Source of the DNA: Treponema sp.
GTDB lineage: Bacteria; Spirochaetota; Spirochaetia; Treponematales; Treponemataceae
NCBI GenBank assembly: GCA_016294035.1
Contig: JAEDCT010000006.1
Span: 1 to 64,000, forward strand
DNA: 64,000 bases
Direction of reading: 5' to 3'
Below are positions 29,901-38,664 of this stretch, one piece after another. The notes below the pieces were generated by a model, which saw only the letters and a list, made by a program, of their open reading frames with translations, made no database searches and was not told the DNA's origin. Position 1 is the first letter of the stretch; every line of letters begins with the position of its first letter. A program made the position numbers and the translations under genes.

Positions 29901-31359
29901 CAGAAAGCAGGAAATGAACCTTGATATTGAAGATTTTCACTGTGATGTGAAAACCATTGCACCGCTTTTGAATTCTGATTTGTTTTCATTTTATTCAGGA
30001 GTCATTGAAGGAAATCTTACTCTCAAGGGATTTGTTACCGATCCTGATCTGGATGGACGGCTTCGTGTCTATGATGCTGATTTTAACCTTCCAAGTTTTA
30101 TTCCGGATCATTTTGTTTCATCTGAAGTACCAATTGAATTCAGCCAGGAAGAAATTTCAATCCCGGAAACCCTTTTTACCATCAAGACTGGTGTTGCAAG
30201 TGTTGGTGCAAATATTTATCTGGACAGATGGTCTTTGTCTTCAATTCAGCTTTCAATGCAGACTCTTGCCAACAGGGATCTTCCGGTTAATGCAAAATTC
30301 GGAAACTTTGAGGTCAAGGGAAAAACTAGCATCGATGCAAACCTGATTATTGAAAATGGTGTCACTACCTTGAAGGGATCTGTTGGACTTAAGAATTCTG
30401 ACATAATAATGAATTTTAACACTGGATCAAAAAAGGATGAAAGTGAAGAAAAAGACTCGGAAAAGAATTCATATATGGATTATGTCATTGACCTTGATGT
30501 TTTTGTAGACAAGAGAGTTCATGTCATTATTAATCCTCTCATGCGTGCCCTTATTGCTCCATCTACTCCGATTTCGGTAAATGTTGACACTTCATCCGGC
30601 CAATGGAACATAAACGGCGACATTGTTCTCAGGGGTGGAGAAATCTCATATTTAAGCCGCAACTTCTATCTCAAGGAAGGTCGCCTTATCCTGAATGAGT
30701 CCCAGAATAAATTTGACCCCATTATTACTGTTCGGGCTGAAACTCGAGAAAGAGACAGTGATGGTGAGAACGTTACAATCGTGCTTTCTGCAATAAAACA
30801 GCGGGTTTCCACATTTAATGCAACTCTTTCTTCAATTCCTGTAAAATCAGAGGCTGAAATCATGGAACTTTTGGGTCAGATTCTTAAGGGTGACTCAAAA
30901 TCCGTGGGAAATTTCCTTGCTGCCGGCGTTGACTATGGTGTTCAGGTTACACTTTTGCGCAAGGTTGAGAATGGATTGCGTGATTTGTGTAATTTTGATA
31001 TATTTTCAGTTCGTACGACAATTTTGCAGAATTCCATTATGCAGGGATTTGAAAGAGGTAAGGATAACAGAAATAGTTCTGTTGTTGGTAACCTGTTTGA
31101 TAATACAACTGTTTATATGGGTAAGTATTTCGGAAGCGATATTTATGCTGATGCTCTCATGTACTGGACCTATGACAAGAATCGTGCCGGTTCAGACGGA
31201 AATGCAGGAAGTGGACTTGTGTTCCATCCTGTCATAGGTCTTGAACTTACGGCTCCTTTTGCAGACATTCGATGGTCTTTTGCTCCAGATTTGTCGGAAC
31301 TTCAGCAGTCGTGGGCTCAGTCTACGTCCGTTACTCTGTCCTGGCGTCTGTCGTTCTGA
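26938..31359 (+). CDS. tamB: TamB-like outer-membrane assembly / lipid-transfer protein
   Basis: The 1473-residue protein starts at ATG 26938. One N-terminal transmembrane helix (RISISILIFLSFILAIVFVM) anchors it in the inner membrane; the rest is a very long periplasmic AsmA/TamB-type beta-groove built of repeated short beta strands. The last 300 residues match the TamB (DUF490) C-terminal domain (LDVFVDKRVHVIINPLMRAL, SSIPVKSEAEIMELLGQIL). Such proteins bridge the envelope and carry phospholipid or help protein insertion. bamA follows after 20 bases, the same neighbours as TP0325-TP0326 in T. pallidum as I recall. A TATAAT at 26872-26877 may be its -10. Confidence 0.9.
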   Translation: MKSSILRISISILIFLSFILAIVFVMRPVYVVVNNAFDSVQKKAMHVLEEKTHMKFSYSSLSPSILSKIYLKGISVYDAENGDEIFTIKKAVVHYSLSRILKKDYDNAFTKVVVNDMNLDLTQEKIDFIKSNFSKNKKSDRKTLEEISEMVNRIAFYLPFEVQLKNVNASYTTSRGDFYSFSLRIVNIRKAQDASLYFRVFGSHYGKLARLHGYSEGVNFYVDGNLIKMLHGSSFRVRLDNLARADYSVNRLEFLVNYRNDILSVRSTQRLHSYKLYASFDLKNRELFTSLESKNFNPYELFKVPYWSGVLKFFHGSVLTTQSNFSAKFSEGKYSWNSKSEVRLPFRFSKKGQWVSFNAKGDLKNIVVSSMKAWGERCEGTFSGSFNIPALRPSGSLSIDYFLYPRNDKVLSGDFFIEPMNRGFMVVSPGVNLEGHTLTAFQTYANISRRSIDFSVETLDYTHSEFDVPGKIEATGSITLGAKKYLQVNASLSNEFVDSALYVTSFFADSEKKQTFGKLSKKFKPYITTFEVFISSDFKNYTYNSPSVLIANTQADKQVLFLSFDGNNASVSVSQIDLIYGSNSFYGSGEYDYSSKDKQMTFALDFSFNSIPYEITGNYVIGDNLYVNGSYGLELYAKFDPDKITGSASIENFPLTLSKYTFSLSCSSDYVYSSLDDFNVYINKFDFYEITGNFRTKPHFNMTGVVDQKSFVSSELLYQDNFSRNSGNAIVFWNVNDSILESASLELNMVSDNEKENIHMKAEVNNPLKLALNGENFRKDFYFQAQVNVDNYPVNRILVGQNANNSLSFDINATGTVENPYLSVDLRNAAVGIGGSVLHASATASFIENILTVEHLDARWNKFSISNCTSKINFEEFSGSAGFDAHLAFGTKFADSRIILNLQNLSMEQKKTSLFPEMYSVEFRCNSATGNFFENFTPKSITFIKSPGHSDIMSDSSIGLYGDYSEDGNLHLAIAQDKSIHFDINGYIRKQEMNLDIEDFHCDVKTIAPLLNSDLFSFYSGVIEGNLTLKGFVTDPDLDGRLRVYDADFNLPSFIPDHFVSSEVPIEFSQEEISIPETLFTIKTGVASVGANIYLDRWSLSSIQLSMQTLANRDLPVNAKFGNFEVKGKTSIDANLIIENGVTTLKGSVGLKNSDIIMNFNTGSKKDESEEKDSEKNSYMDYVIDLDVFVDKRVHVIINPLMRALIAPSTPISVNVDTSSGQWNINGDIVLRGGEISYLSRNFYLKEGRLILNESQNKFDPIITVRAETRERDSDGENVTIVLSAIKQRVSTFNATLSSIPVKSEAEIMELLGQILKGDSKSVGNFLAAGVDYGVQVTLLRKVENGLRDLCNFDIFSVRTTILQNSIMQGFERGKDNRNSSVVGNLFDNTTVYMGKYFGSDIYADALMYWTYDKNRAGSDGNAGSGLVFHPVIGLELTAPFADIRWSFAPDLSELQQSWAQSTSVTLSWRLSF

Positions 31360-31379
31360 TTTCAATATGGTAGGTTATT

Positions 31380-33839
31380 ATGCTTAAAAAATTATTGTTT
31401 TCTATTATTATGCTTTCCTTTTCTGTGCTTTTGCCATCTGTTGCCCAGGATGCATGGTACTATCACAAGCAGATCAAGAATGTTGTTTTTGAAAACCTAA
31501 AGACAGTAAAGAGTTCTGATCTTGATGGAGTTACATCCAGCTATATTGGAAAATCTTTTACAGATGAGCTTATTGGTGACTTGTATGACAGAATTTATTC
31601 CCTTGATTATTTTGATGATGTTGAGATTCGTGCCGCAAAGAATAATGATGACGGCAAGACTGTCAATATTATTCTTAGTGTTCATGAGAAGGCAGTTGTT
31701 ACTAAGGTAGTCTTTGTCGGAAACCGTCAGATTCATTCTTCTGACCTCAAGTCCAAGATTTCAATCAAGGAACAGGACATATTCATAGAAAATAAAATGC
31801 TTCTCGATGAAAGGGCCTTGAGAAACTATTATCTTGAAAAGGGTTATACTGCAGCAACTGTTTCAGTTTCCAGCGAAACCAATGATGATGGTGTTGTTGT
31901 AAAGTTTGAAATTTCAGAGGGAAGGCAGACTGTCGTAAAATCCGTTAATTTTGAGGGAAACAGAATTGTATCTGCAAAGACCCTCAAGGGAAAGATTTCC
32001 ATCAGGGAAGTTAGTCTGTTCAATAAGGGATCTTTCCAGGAATCATCCATTTCAAAGGATTCTCAGGTTATTGTTGCATATTACAGGGACCGCGGCTATG
32101 TGGATGCCAGGGTTCTCAACGTAAAGCAGGATTCTGTTTTTAATGAAGAAAAAAGAAGAAACGAGCTTACCATAACATTCGAGATTTCTGAAGGAAGCCA
32201 GTATACATTTGGTGGTCTTGATTTCAACGGAAACAAGGTATTCACTACTGAAGAACTTTTGTCATATCTGCGCTTAAAGCCGGGTTCCACATATAACGAG
32301 TCAAAATTCCTTGAAACCAGAAGCATTATCCAGAATCTTTACTATGAAAACGGATATACATCAAACAGGTTTGGAATTGAAACTCACAAGGACACGGAAA
32401 ATCTTGTTGTTTCCTACACAATGAATATCCAGGAAAATGCAAGAAGCCATGTTGAAAAGATTATCATTAAGGGAAATGAGAAAACAAAGGATTTTGTAAT
32501 TACCCGTGAAATTCCAATTGTTGAAGGTGATATTTTCTCCAATGCAAAGATTGGAAACGGACTCCGAAATCTCTACAATCTTCAGTTCTTCTCAGCCGTA
32601 AATCCAGAGGTTGTGCAGGGATCGGAAGAAAACCTTGTTGACATCGTATTTACTGTTGAAGAGCAAAGCACAACATCCCTTGACTTTGGATTCACATTCA
32701 GCGGTGTAAGTGATCCTTCAGATTTCCCTGTTGCTATTTTTGCAAAACTGGCAGAATCAAATCTTTTTGGAGAGGGTAAGAGCCTTTCTGCAAGTACCTC
32801 ATTGTCAACATCAGAACAAAGCGTTTCATTCGGCTATGGTCAGAACTGGCTGTGGGACATGCCAATAAGCACCAATTTTTCCATCGGATACAGTCATTCA
32901 AGAAACTATGCCCTCAGAAACAAAATCCTTCCATCAGGTGACCTTGATGACGATCACTATTACATGGAATATGGCCAGCATGAATTTTCTCTTGGTGCAT
33001 CTGTAGGCCGCCGATGGGTTCCAGATTTTGCAATCCTTACTCTTTCTGCAGGTGTTTCAACAAGCATAATCAATAACATATATGATGATGATTACTTTGT
33101 TCCAAATGATTCATCAATCACACATTATCATGATAACTGGGAACCAAAGAATTCCATCTGGACATCGTTCTCAATGGATGGAAGAAACATAAGTTATGAT
33201 CCTTCTTCAGGTTGGTTTGCAAGCCAGAGACTTGCCTGGTATGGTCTCATGAAGGAAGGTGTTTTCTCATTTGCTCCAAACTGGGGTGAAACAGAATTCT
33301 ATCTGCGCACTGATACTAAACTTGAAAAATATTTTACTCTCGTAAATCAGCCAATCACAGAAAACTGGAGTCTAAGACTTGTTCTCATGGGTTATTCAGG
33401 CCTTTCTCTCCAGCTTCCTACTGCTGATACATCAATCAAGAGAAACAATCAGCTTTATATTGACGGAAGATTCTACGGTCGTGGCTGGACAATATACAAT
33501 AAGGATGAAGGACGTGGACAGGCTTTATGGAACAATACTCTTGAGCTTCGCATGCCTGTAATTCCTGGAATCCTTTCTCTTGACGGATGGTTTGATGCAT
33601 GTGCAATTTCTGATACTGCAGGAGATTTCTTTGGTGGACTTAACAAGGAAGACTGGTATTTCAGTTTTGGTCCTTCCCTGAGATTCTCAATGCAGCAGTT
33701 CCCCCTCAGGCTTATTTTTGCAAACACATTCAAATACAAAGATGGAAGAATTGTGTTTGTTGATGAGGATGGAAACGGTGATAACAGAATGCGTGATAAC
33801 TGGCACTTTGTTCTTTCATTTAACCTGACAAACCGCTAG
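31380..33839 (+). CDS. bamA: Outer-membrane protein assembly factor BamA
   Basis: BamA folds beta-barrel proteins into the outer membrane. The 819-residue precursor has a signal peptide ending near SVLLPSVAQD. Five POTRA repeats follow (about 28-430), each with the GN/GNR turn: VVFVGNRQIHSSDL, VNFEGNRIVSAKTL, LDFNGNKVFTTEEL, IIIKGNEKTKDFVI. The 16-strand barrel fills the rest, with a loop RGW (FYGRGWTIYN) near the usual VRGF lid position. The last residues are SFNLTNR, lacking the usual terminal aromatic. It is the homologue of treponemal Tp92. It lies between tamB and skp. Confidence 0.95.
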   Translation: MLKKLLFSIIMLSFSVLLPSVAQDAWYYHKQIKNVVFENLKTVKSSDLDGVTSSYIGKSFTDELIGDLYDRIYSLDYFDDVEIRAAKNNDDGKTVNIILSVHEKAVVTKVVFVGNRQIHSSDLKSKISIKEQDIFIENKMLLDERALRNYYLEKGYTAATVSVSSETNDDGVVVKFEISEGRQTVVKSVNFEGNRIVSAKTLKGKISIREVSLFNKGSFQESSISKDSQVIVAYYRDRGYVDARVLNVKQDSVFNEEKRRNELTITFEISEGSQYTFGGLDFNGNKVFTTEELLSYLRLKPGSTYNESKFLETRSIIQNLYYENGYTSNRFGIETHKDTENLVVSYTMNIQENARSHVEKIIIKGNEKTKDFVITREIPIVEGDIFSNAKIGNGLRNLYNLQFFSAVNPEVVQGSEENLVDIVFTVEEQSTTSLDFGFTFSGVSDPSDFPVAIFAKLAESNLFGEGKSLSASTSLSTSEQSVSFGYGQNWLWDMPISTNFSIGYSHSRNYALRNKILPSGDLDDDHYYMEYGQHEFSLGASVGRRWVPDFAILTLSAGVSTSIINNIYDDDYFVPNDSSITHYHDNWEPKNSIWTSFSMDGRNISYDPSSGWFASQRLAWYGLMKEGVFSFAPNWGETEFYLRTDTKLEKYFTLVNQPITENWSLRLVLMGYSGLSLQLPTADTSIKRNNQLYIDGRFYGRGWTIYNKDEGRGQALWNNTLELRMPVIPGILSLDGWFDACAISDTAGDFFGGLNKEDWYFSFGPSLRFSMQQFPLRLIFANTFKYKDGRIVFVDEDGNGDNRMRDNWHFVLSFNLTNR

Positions 33840-33956
33840 TTTTTGCAGTTTAGTGGCTTTGTAATTGCACATTTTGGAGATTTTGTTTATAATTTTTTAA
33901 CTTTCTTGAATTGATTGATTCAGTTCACTCAGTTTAAGTCAAATAGAGGTATAAGG

Positions 33957-34490
33957 ATGAAGCGTATTTTCAAGTTGATTACAGTTTGTGCACTTGTTCT
34001 TGCATCAAGCACAGCAAGTCTTTTTGCTCAGCAGATTACTAAATTTGGTGTTGTAGATACAGATAAGGTTTACAAGGCTTATTTTGCCAATTCAGAACCT
34101 GTAAGAAACTATGAAGCAAAGAAAGCTCAGTTTACAAAGGAAATTGATTCCCTGACTAATGAAATCAAGAAGCTCAATGAACAGAAGGTTAAGTTCAGGA
34201 AAGAAGGAAAGGATACCGAAGCCGTAAAGATTGAGCAGCAGATTACAAAGAAGAAGGAATATCTTACAGAATATACAGCTGCAAAGAATGCAGAACTTGA
34301 ATCAATAAAGGAAAACCTCAGAAAGAATAATTCTTTCTACAAGAAACTTTATGAAACACTTGCTCATGTTGCTGAGTCTGGTGGATACAGCATGGTTTTG
34401 AGTCTTCAGGATGCCAATGCTGTTTTGTGGTACAGTCCATCTGTTGATCTTACTGAAGACGTTATTTCTGAACTCGGTATCAGAAACTGA
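33957..34490 (+). CDS. skp: OmpH/Skp-family periplasmic chaperone
   Basis: The 177-residue precursor starts at ATG 33957 behind GAGGTATAAGG; an upstream in-frame start is unsupported. The signal peptide ends at SLFAQQ. The mature protein begins with a short beta strand (ITKFGVVDTDKVYKAYF), continues as a long charged coiled coil (about 45-135, KKLNEQKVKFRKEGKDTEAV), and closes with a second small body (YSMVLSLQDANAVLWYSPSV). Skp trimers cage unfolded outer-membrane proteins on the way to BamA, which fits the neighbour. It is followed by mutS after 3 bases. Confidence 0.92.
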   Translation: MKRIFKLITVCALVLASSTASLFAQQITKFGVVDTDKVYKAYFANSEPVRNYEAKKAQFTKEIDSLTNEIKKLNEQKVKFRKEGKDTEAVKIEQQITKKKEYLTEYTAAKNAELESIKENLRKNNSFYKKLYETLAHVAESGGYSMVLSLQDANAVLWYSPSVDLTEDVISELGIRN

Positions 34491-34493
34491 TTT

Positions 34494-37091
34494 ATGTCTG
34501 CAGAAACTCCACTTCTTTCTCAGTACTCGGGCTTAAAGAGGGAACATCCTGATGAAGTTCTCTTTTTCAGGCTCGGTGATTTTTATGAGATGTTCAATGA
34601 GGATGCTGTAGAGGTTTCCAGGCTCTTGAACCTGACTCTCACACACCGCGCGGATTCTCCCATGTGCGGAATTCCATATCATGCTGCTAAAGTTTATATT
34701 GCCAGATTGCTGAGGCTTGGTAAGAAAATTGCCATAGCTGAGCAGATTGGTGAAATAGCCAAAAAGGGACTCACGGATCGCAAGGTTGTTGAGGTAATTA
34801 CTCCGGGTACTGCATTGGAAAGCGAGTATCTTGACGGAGGAAGTGCGAATTTTCTTGCATGTGCTTATGTCTTGAAAGATAATGTGGGATTTGCCTATGT
34901 GGATGTTACCACAGGTGAATTCCGTGCAACAAGTTTTCCATGCTCATCCCTTGCTGAAAATCTTTCCAAGGAACTTGGACGGGCAAATCCAAGGGAGCTG
35001 ATTCTCCCGGAAAGTCTCAGAAACAATGGGGATGTTAATTCGTGCCTTGAAATTCTTGGGGGAATTGCGGTTTCCTGGTATCAGGATTGGAATTTCAATT
35101 CCCAGACATGCTATGATCGCCTTGTAAGGCAATTCAAAACTGCAAATCTTAAGTCATTTTCCCTTGATGTCAATTCTCCGGAGGTTCCTCCTGCAGGATT
35201 CCTTCTTGATTATCTAGAAAAAAATACAAACACATCAGTTCCACATATCCGCAGTATTTCCGTTTATTCAGAAAATCAGTATGTCATAATGGATGATTCT
35301 TCAAGAAGAAATCTGGAAATCCTTTATAATCTGCGTGATGGAACACCATCCTTTTCACTTCTTGAATGCGTCAACTATACCAGTACTTCAATGGGGTACA
35401 GGCTCCTGCGGTCATGGCTTTCCTTCCCTCTGACTGATCTTGCCAGGATTCGTGAACGTCAGTCCCGTGTGTGTTTTTTCTTCAATGACAGGGCATTGCT
35501 AAAAAAAGTCCGCGATGATCTTTCCGGAATTCTGGACATTGAGCGACTTGCTGGAAGAATTTCTTTGGACAAGGCTCACGCAAAGGATTTGCAGGCTTTG
35601 AGGCAGAGTCTTGCAATGTGGAAGAAAGTCCTGGCTGTTCTGGATGGTCATTCCTTTTCCTCAGTTAATATGGAAGATGCCGATAAAATCATTGATTTGA
35701 TTCAGCATTCCATTTGTGATGACCCTTCAACTGTTTTTAACGAGGGCAGAATAATCAGGGAAAACTGGTCTGAGGATCTGGATAACTGGAGGAATATTCA
35801 GAAGAATTTTTCTCAGATTCTTGATGAGTATCTTGAGGAAGAAAAATCAAAGACTGGAATTGCAAATCTTAAAATCAAGAATTCCGGCAACATGGGATAC
35901 TTTATTGAGGTTACAAGGGGTAAGCTTGATAAGGTGCCTAGCCATTTTATTATCCGACGTTCTCTTGTAAATGCTGACAGATATACAACAGAAAAGCTGC
36001 AGGAACTTGAGTCAAAGCTCAATGAGTCCTCGTCTCGAATTGTTGAGCTGGAGCATAGTCTTTTCCTTGAAATCAGAAATGAGCTAAAGAAATATGTATC
36101 TTACCTGCAGGAAATAGCCATGGAGATTGCATATGCTGATGTCGTGGCTTCTTTTGCAAATGCTGCCCTGGTTCATTCCTGGGTTTGTCCTGAGATGGAA
36201 GAATCTGAGATTTTTCAAGTTGAGGGTGCAAGGCATCCTGTTGTTGAAAATCATCTTCCTTCCGGGGAATTTGTTCCAAATGATCTTATTCTTTGTGGTC
36301 AGGATTCTGATGCCCAGAGCTTTGCCCTTATTACTGGACCAAATATGGCAGGTAAGAGTACCTTCCTAAGGCAGAATGCTTTGATTTCTCTTCTAGCACA
36401 GACAGGTTCCTTTGTTCCTTGCTCCAGTGCCCGACTTGGCCTTGTTGACAGAATTTTCTGCCGTGTGGGGGCTTCCGATAATCTTGCCCGGGGTGAGTCA
36501 ACTTTTCTTGTTGAAATGACTGAAACTGCCAGAATACTTCGTTCGGCAACAAGGAAATCCCTTGTCATAATGGATGAAGTTGGGCGAGGCACAAGCACTG
36601 AGGATGGTCTTTCTATTGCCTGGGCTGTCAGTGAGTATCTTTTGAATGCCATAAAATGCAAGACTCTGTTTGCTACTCACTATCATGAACTTACCAGAAT
36701 GAATCATCCTTCCCTTAAGCTTTTGTGCATGGCTGTGTCACAAAATGGGAAAAACATTGTGTTTCTCAGAAAAGTTGTTTCAGGTGCCAGTGAAAACAGT
36801 TATGGTATTCATGTTGCAAGTCTTGCAGGAATTCCGGATCAGGTTTTGAGAAGGTCTGAGGAGATTCTTGAGAAAATCCAGGGTGAGGCAAGTCGCAGTC
36901 ATATCCAGGTTTCCATTGATCCAATAGAGGTTACTGAAAATAAATCTTCCAGACCATCTTTCACCGGAGCTCTTTTTAGTGATGAGGAACTGATTTTGAA
37001 TGAAATTCTTTCCTGTGATACAGACAACATGACTCCAATTGAGGCACTTCAGTCCCTTTCCCGATGGAAAAAATCTCTTTCCGGCAGGTAA
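34494..37091 (+). CDS. mutS: DNA mismatch repair protein MutS
   Basis: MutS recognises mismatches and starts repair. The 865-residue protein has the mismatch-binding F-x-E motif in LGDFYEMF (residues of about 29-36), connector, lever and clamp domains, then the ATPase with Walker A GPNMAGKSTFLRQ (about 615), STFLVEMTETA, Walker B LVIMDEVGRGTST and FATHYHEL. The C-terminal helix-turn-helix and short tail are present, so the protein is complete. It follows skp directly as in T. pallidum. No mutL is in the window. Confidence 0.97.
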   Translation: MSAETPLLSQYSGLKREHPDEVLFFRLGDFYEMFNEDAVEVSRLLNLTLTHRADSPMCGIPYHAAKVYIARLLRLGKKIAIAEQIGEIAKKGLTDRKVVEVITPGTALESEYLDGGSANFLACAYVLKDNVGFAYVDVTTGEFRATSFPCSSLAENLSKELGRANPRELILPESLRNNGDVNSCLEILGGIAVSWYQDWNFNSQTCYDRLVRQFKTANLKSFSLDVNSPEVPPAGFLLDYLEKNTNTSVPHIRSISVYSENQYVIMDDSSRRNLEILYNLRDGTPSFSLLECVNYTSTSMGYRLLRSWLSFPLTDLARIRERQSRVCFFFNDRALLKKVRDDLSGILDIERLAGRISLDKAHAKDLQALRQSLAMWKKVLAVLDGHSFSSVNMEDADKIIDLIQHSICDDPSTVFNEGRIIRENWSEDLDNWRNIQKNFSQILDEYLEEEKSKTGIANLKIKNSGNMGYFIEVTRGKLDKVPSHFIIRRSLVNADRYTTEKLQELESKLNESSSRIVELEHSLFLEIRNELKKYVSYLQEIAMEIAYADVVASFANAALVHSWVCPEMEESEIFQVEGARHPVVENHLPSGEFVPNDLILCGQDSDAQSFALITGPNMAGKSTFLRQNALISLLAQTGSFVPCSSARLGLVDRIFCRVGASDNLARGESTFLVEMTETARILRSATRKSLVIMDEVGRGTSTEDGLSIAWAVSEYLLNAIKCKTLFATHYHELTRMNHPSLKLLCMAVSQNGKNIVFLRKVVSGASENSYGIHVASLAGIPDQVLRRSEEILEKIQGEASRSHIQVSIDPIEVTENKSSRPSFTGALFSDEELILNEILSCDTDNMTPIEALQSLSRWKKSLSGR

Positions 37092-37206
37092 AAGCTATAT
37101 TCTCTTCACGGATACTGGAAAAAATCAAAAAAATACGGGAAGTAATGTTTATTAAATTTTTCCCTGATTTTTGTCATTTTGCTTTTTTGACGGATACACT
37201 ATTTAT

Positions 37207-37986
37207 GTGTACTTGAAAACATGTGTAATCAAACAAAATATCAGGCAAAAGCTTGGTGTTCTCCTTAACTGGTGTTTTTCTGCTCAAAAATGCATCTCCT
37301 GCAAAAAAAAATGCTTTCTATCTGTTATATGTATGTCATGTGTTTTCAAGTACATTTTCAGGATTGCTCCACAAAAAAACAGAAGGTGTGAAATCTGTTC
37401 AAGATTTCTTATAAGTGAGGACAAAATTTGCACATCCTGCAGGAGCGAAAGGGTAATAGTGAGCGCGGATTGTGTGCATTCCATAATGCCATACAGATTG
37501 TGGTACAAGAATCTTCTTTTCTCGTGGAAATCACAGGATGAAAGATCTCTTTCGCTGATCTTTGCAAAGGCTTGTCTTATAAAGATAAGGTCTGTTTTGG
37601 GAAAAAGCAGCCTTGAAAACTGGAAAATTGTACCGGTACCGCCAAGACCTGGCAAAATCCGCATGAAGGGGTGGGACCAGGTAGATGAACTTTGTTCAGT
37701 TTTGTCAGTTATATCTGGCATCAGGGTTTACAAGCTTCTGGAAAGAACTTCAGGCCAGCAGCAAAAGAAACTTGAACGCACAAAAAGGCTTGAAAAAGGA
37801 AGGAATCCCTATGTTTTGTCAGCTTCAGGCAGAAAATTGTCTGAAACGGGGCTTGAGAACAGGAATTTTCTTCTTGTAGATGATATTTTTACTACTGGAG
37901 CCACTATGGAAAGGTGTTCCTCAGTTTTGAAGAAATATTTTCCCGGGTGTCAAGTAATGGTTTTGACACTTTTTATTGTAGACTAG
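37207..37986 (+). CDS. ComF-family phosphoribosyltransferase-like protein
   Basis: ComF proteins combine an N-terminal zinc finger with a PRTase fold and are linked to DNA uptake. Here CISC...CMSC and CEIC...CTSC give two four-Cys clusters, and the PRPP motif is FLLVDDIFTTGATM near the end. The start is uncertain: no ATG is in frame. GTG 37207 is given; TTG 37171 and TTG 37213 are alternatives and none has a ribosome-binding site. A promoter-like TTGTCA (37171) and TACACT (37195) would place the RNA start at or near the GTG. Basic and Cys-rich throughout. Confidence 0.75.
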   Translation: MYLKTCVIKQNIRQKLGVLLNWCFSAQKCISCKKKCFLSVICMSCVFKYIFRIAPQKNRRCEICSRFLISEDKICTSCRSERVIVSADCVHSIMPYRLWYKNLLFSWKSQDERSLSLIFAKACLIKIRSVLGKSSLENWKIVPVPPRPGKIRMKGWDQVDELCSVLSVISGIRVYKLLERTSGQQQKKLERTKRLEKGRNPYVLSASGRKLSETGLENRNFLLVDDIFTTGATMERCSSVLKKYFPGCQVMVLTLFIVD

Positions 37987-38043
37987 TCGCATTTATTGCT
38001 TTATAATGGGAATAAGCAGTATTTTTCATAAATGAGGTGAAAT

Positions 38044-38535
38044 ATGGCAGAAACTGATGAATCATTTCAGCTGGTAACCTTCCAGCTTGGATCTGAACTC
38101 TACGGTGTTGATATCATGGATGTCAAGGAAATCGTAAAGATTCAGGCTGTCCGCTTGATTCCAAATGCACCGTTCTATGTAGAAGGTATTATCAATCTTC
38201 GTGGAGAGGTTATTCCTATTATTAACCTTCATAAGCGCTTTTATATAAAGAAGATGGAAGTTCAGTCTGATGATGATGGAATGAGTGAGGACGAAGGCGG
38301 ATTTATTATTCTTGATATTGAAGGCAATAAGATTGGAATTATTATTGACCGGATTGAGCGCGTAGTTCCAGTCAATCGTGATGAGGTTAAGCCTCCTCCA
38401 CAGATGCTTGCTGGAATCGGAACTGAATATATTCAGGGTGTTGTAAGACAGAACGACAACTATCTCATTATTTTGGATACTCGACGTCTGTTCAGTGCAA
38501 AGGAACTCCAGAAGATTCTTGATCCAGACGCATAA
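38044..38535 (+). CDS. cheW: Chemotaxis coupling protein CheW
   Basis: CheW links chemoreceptors to the kinase CheA. The 163-residue protein has the family pattern FQLVTFQLGSELYGVDIMDV, KEIVKIQAVRLIPNAPFYVE, GIINLRGEVIPIINLHKRF and GVVRQNDNYLIILDTRRLFS. A short acidic insert (VQSDDDGMSEDEGG) lies in the middle. It stands alone, away from other chemotaxis genes, as a second CheW often does in treponemes. The ribosome-binding site GAGG precedes the ATG. Confidence 0.95.
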   Translation: MAETDESFQLVTFQLGSELYGVDIMDVKEIVKIQAVRLIPNAPFYVEGIINLRGEVIPIINLHKRFYIKKMEVQSDDDGMSEDEGGFIILDIEGNKIGIIIDRIERVVPVNRDEVKPPPQMLAGIGTEYIQGVVRQNDNYLIILDTRRLFSAKELQKILDPDA

Positions 38536-38664
38536 TTTGTTCTGAAACCTCATGACTTAATTATGAGAAAATGAGAAATAGACTGTTACAAATCAATTAA
38601 AATTCATATATGTCCTGAAATGTCTTTGTGGATATTTCAGGATTATTTTAAAAAGGGAACAAAA

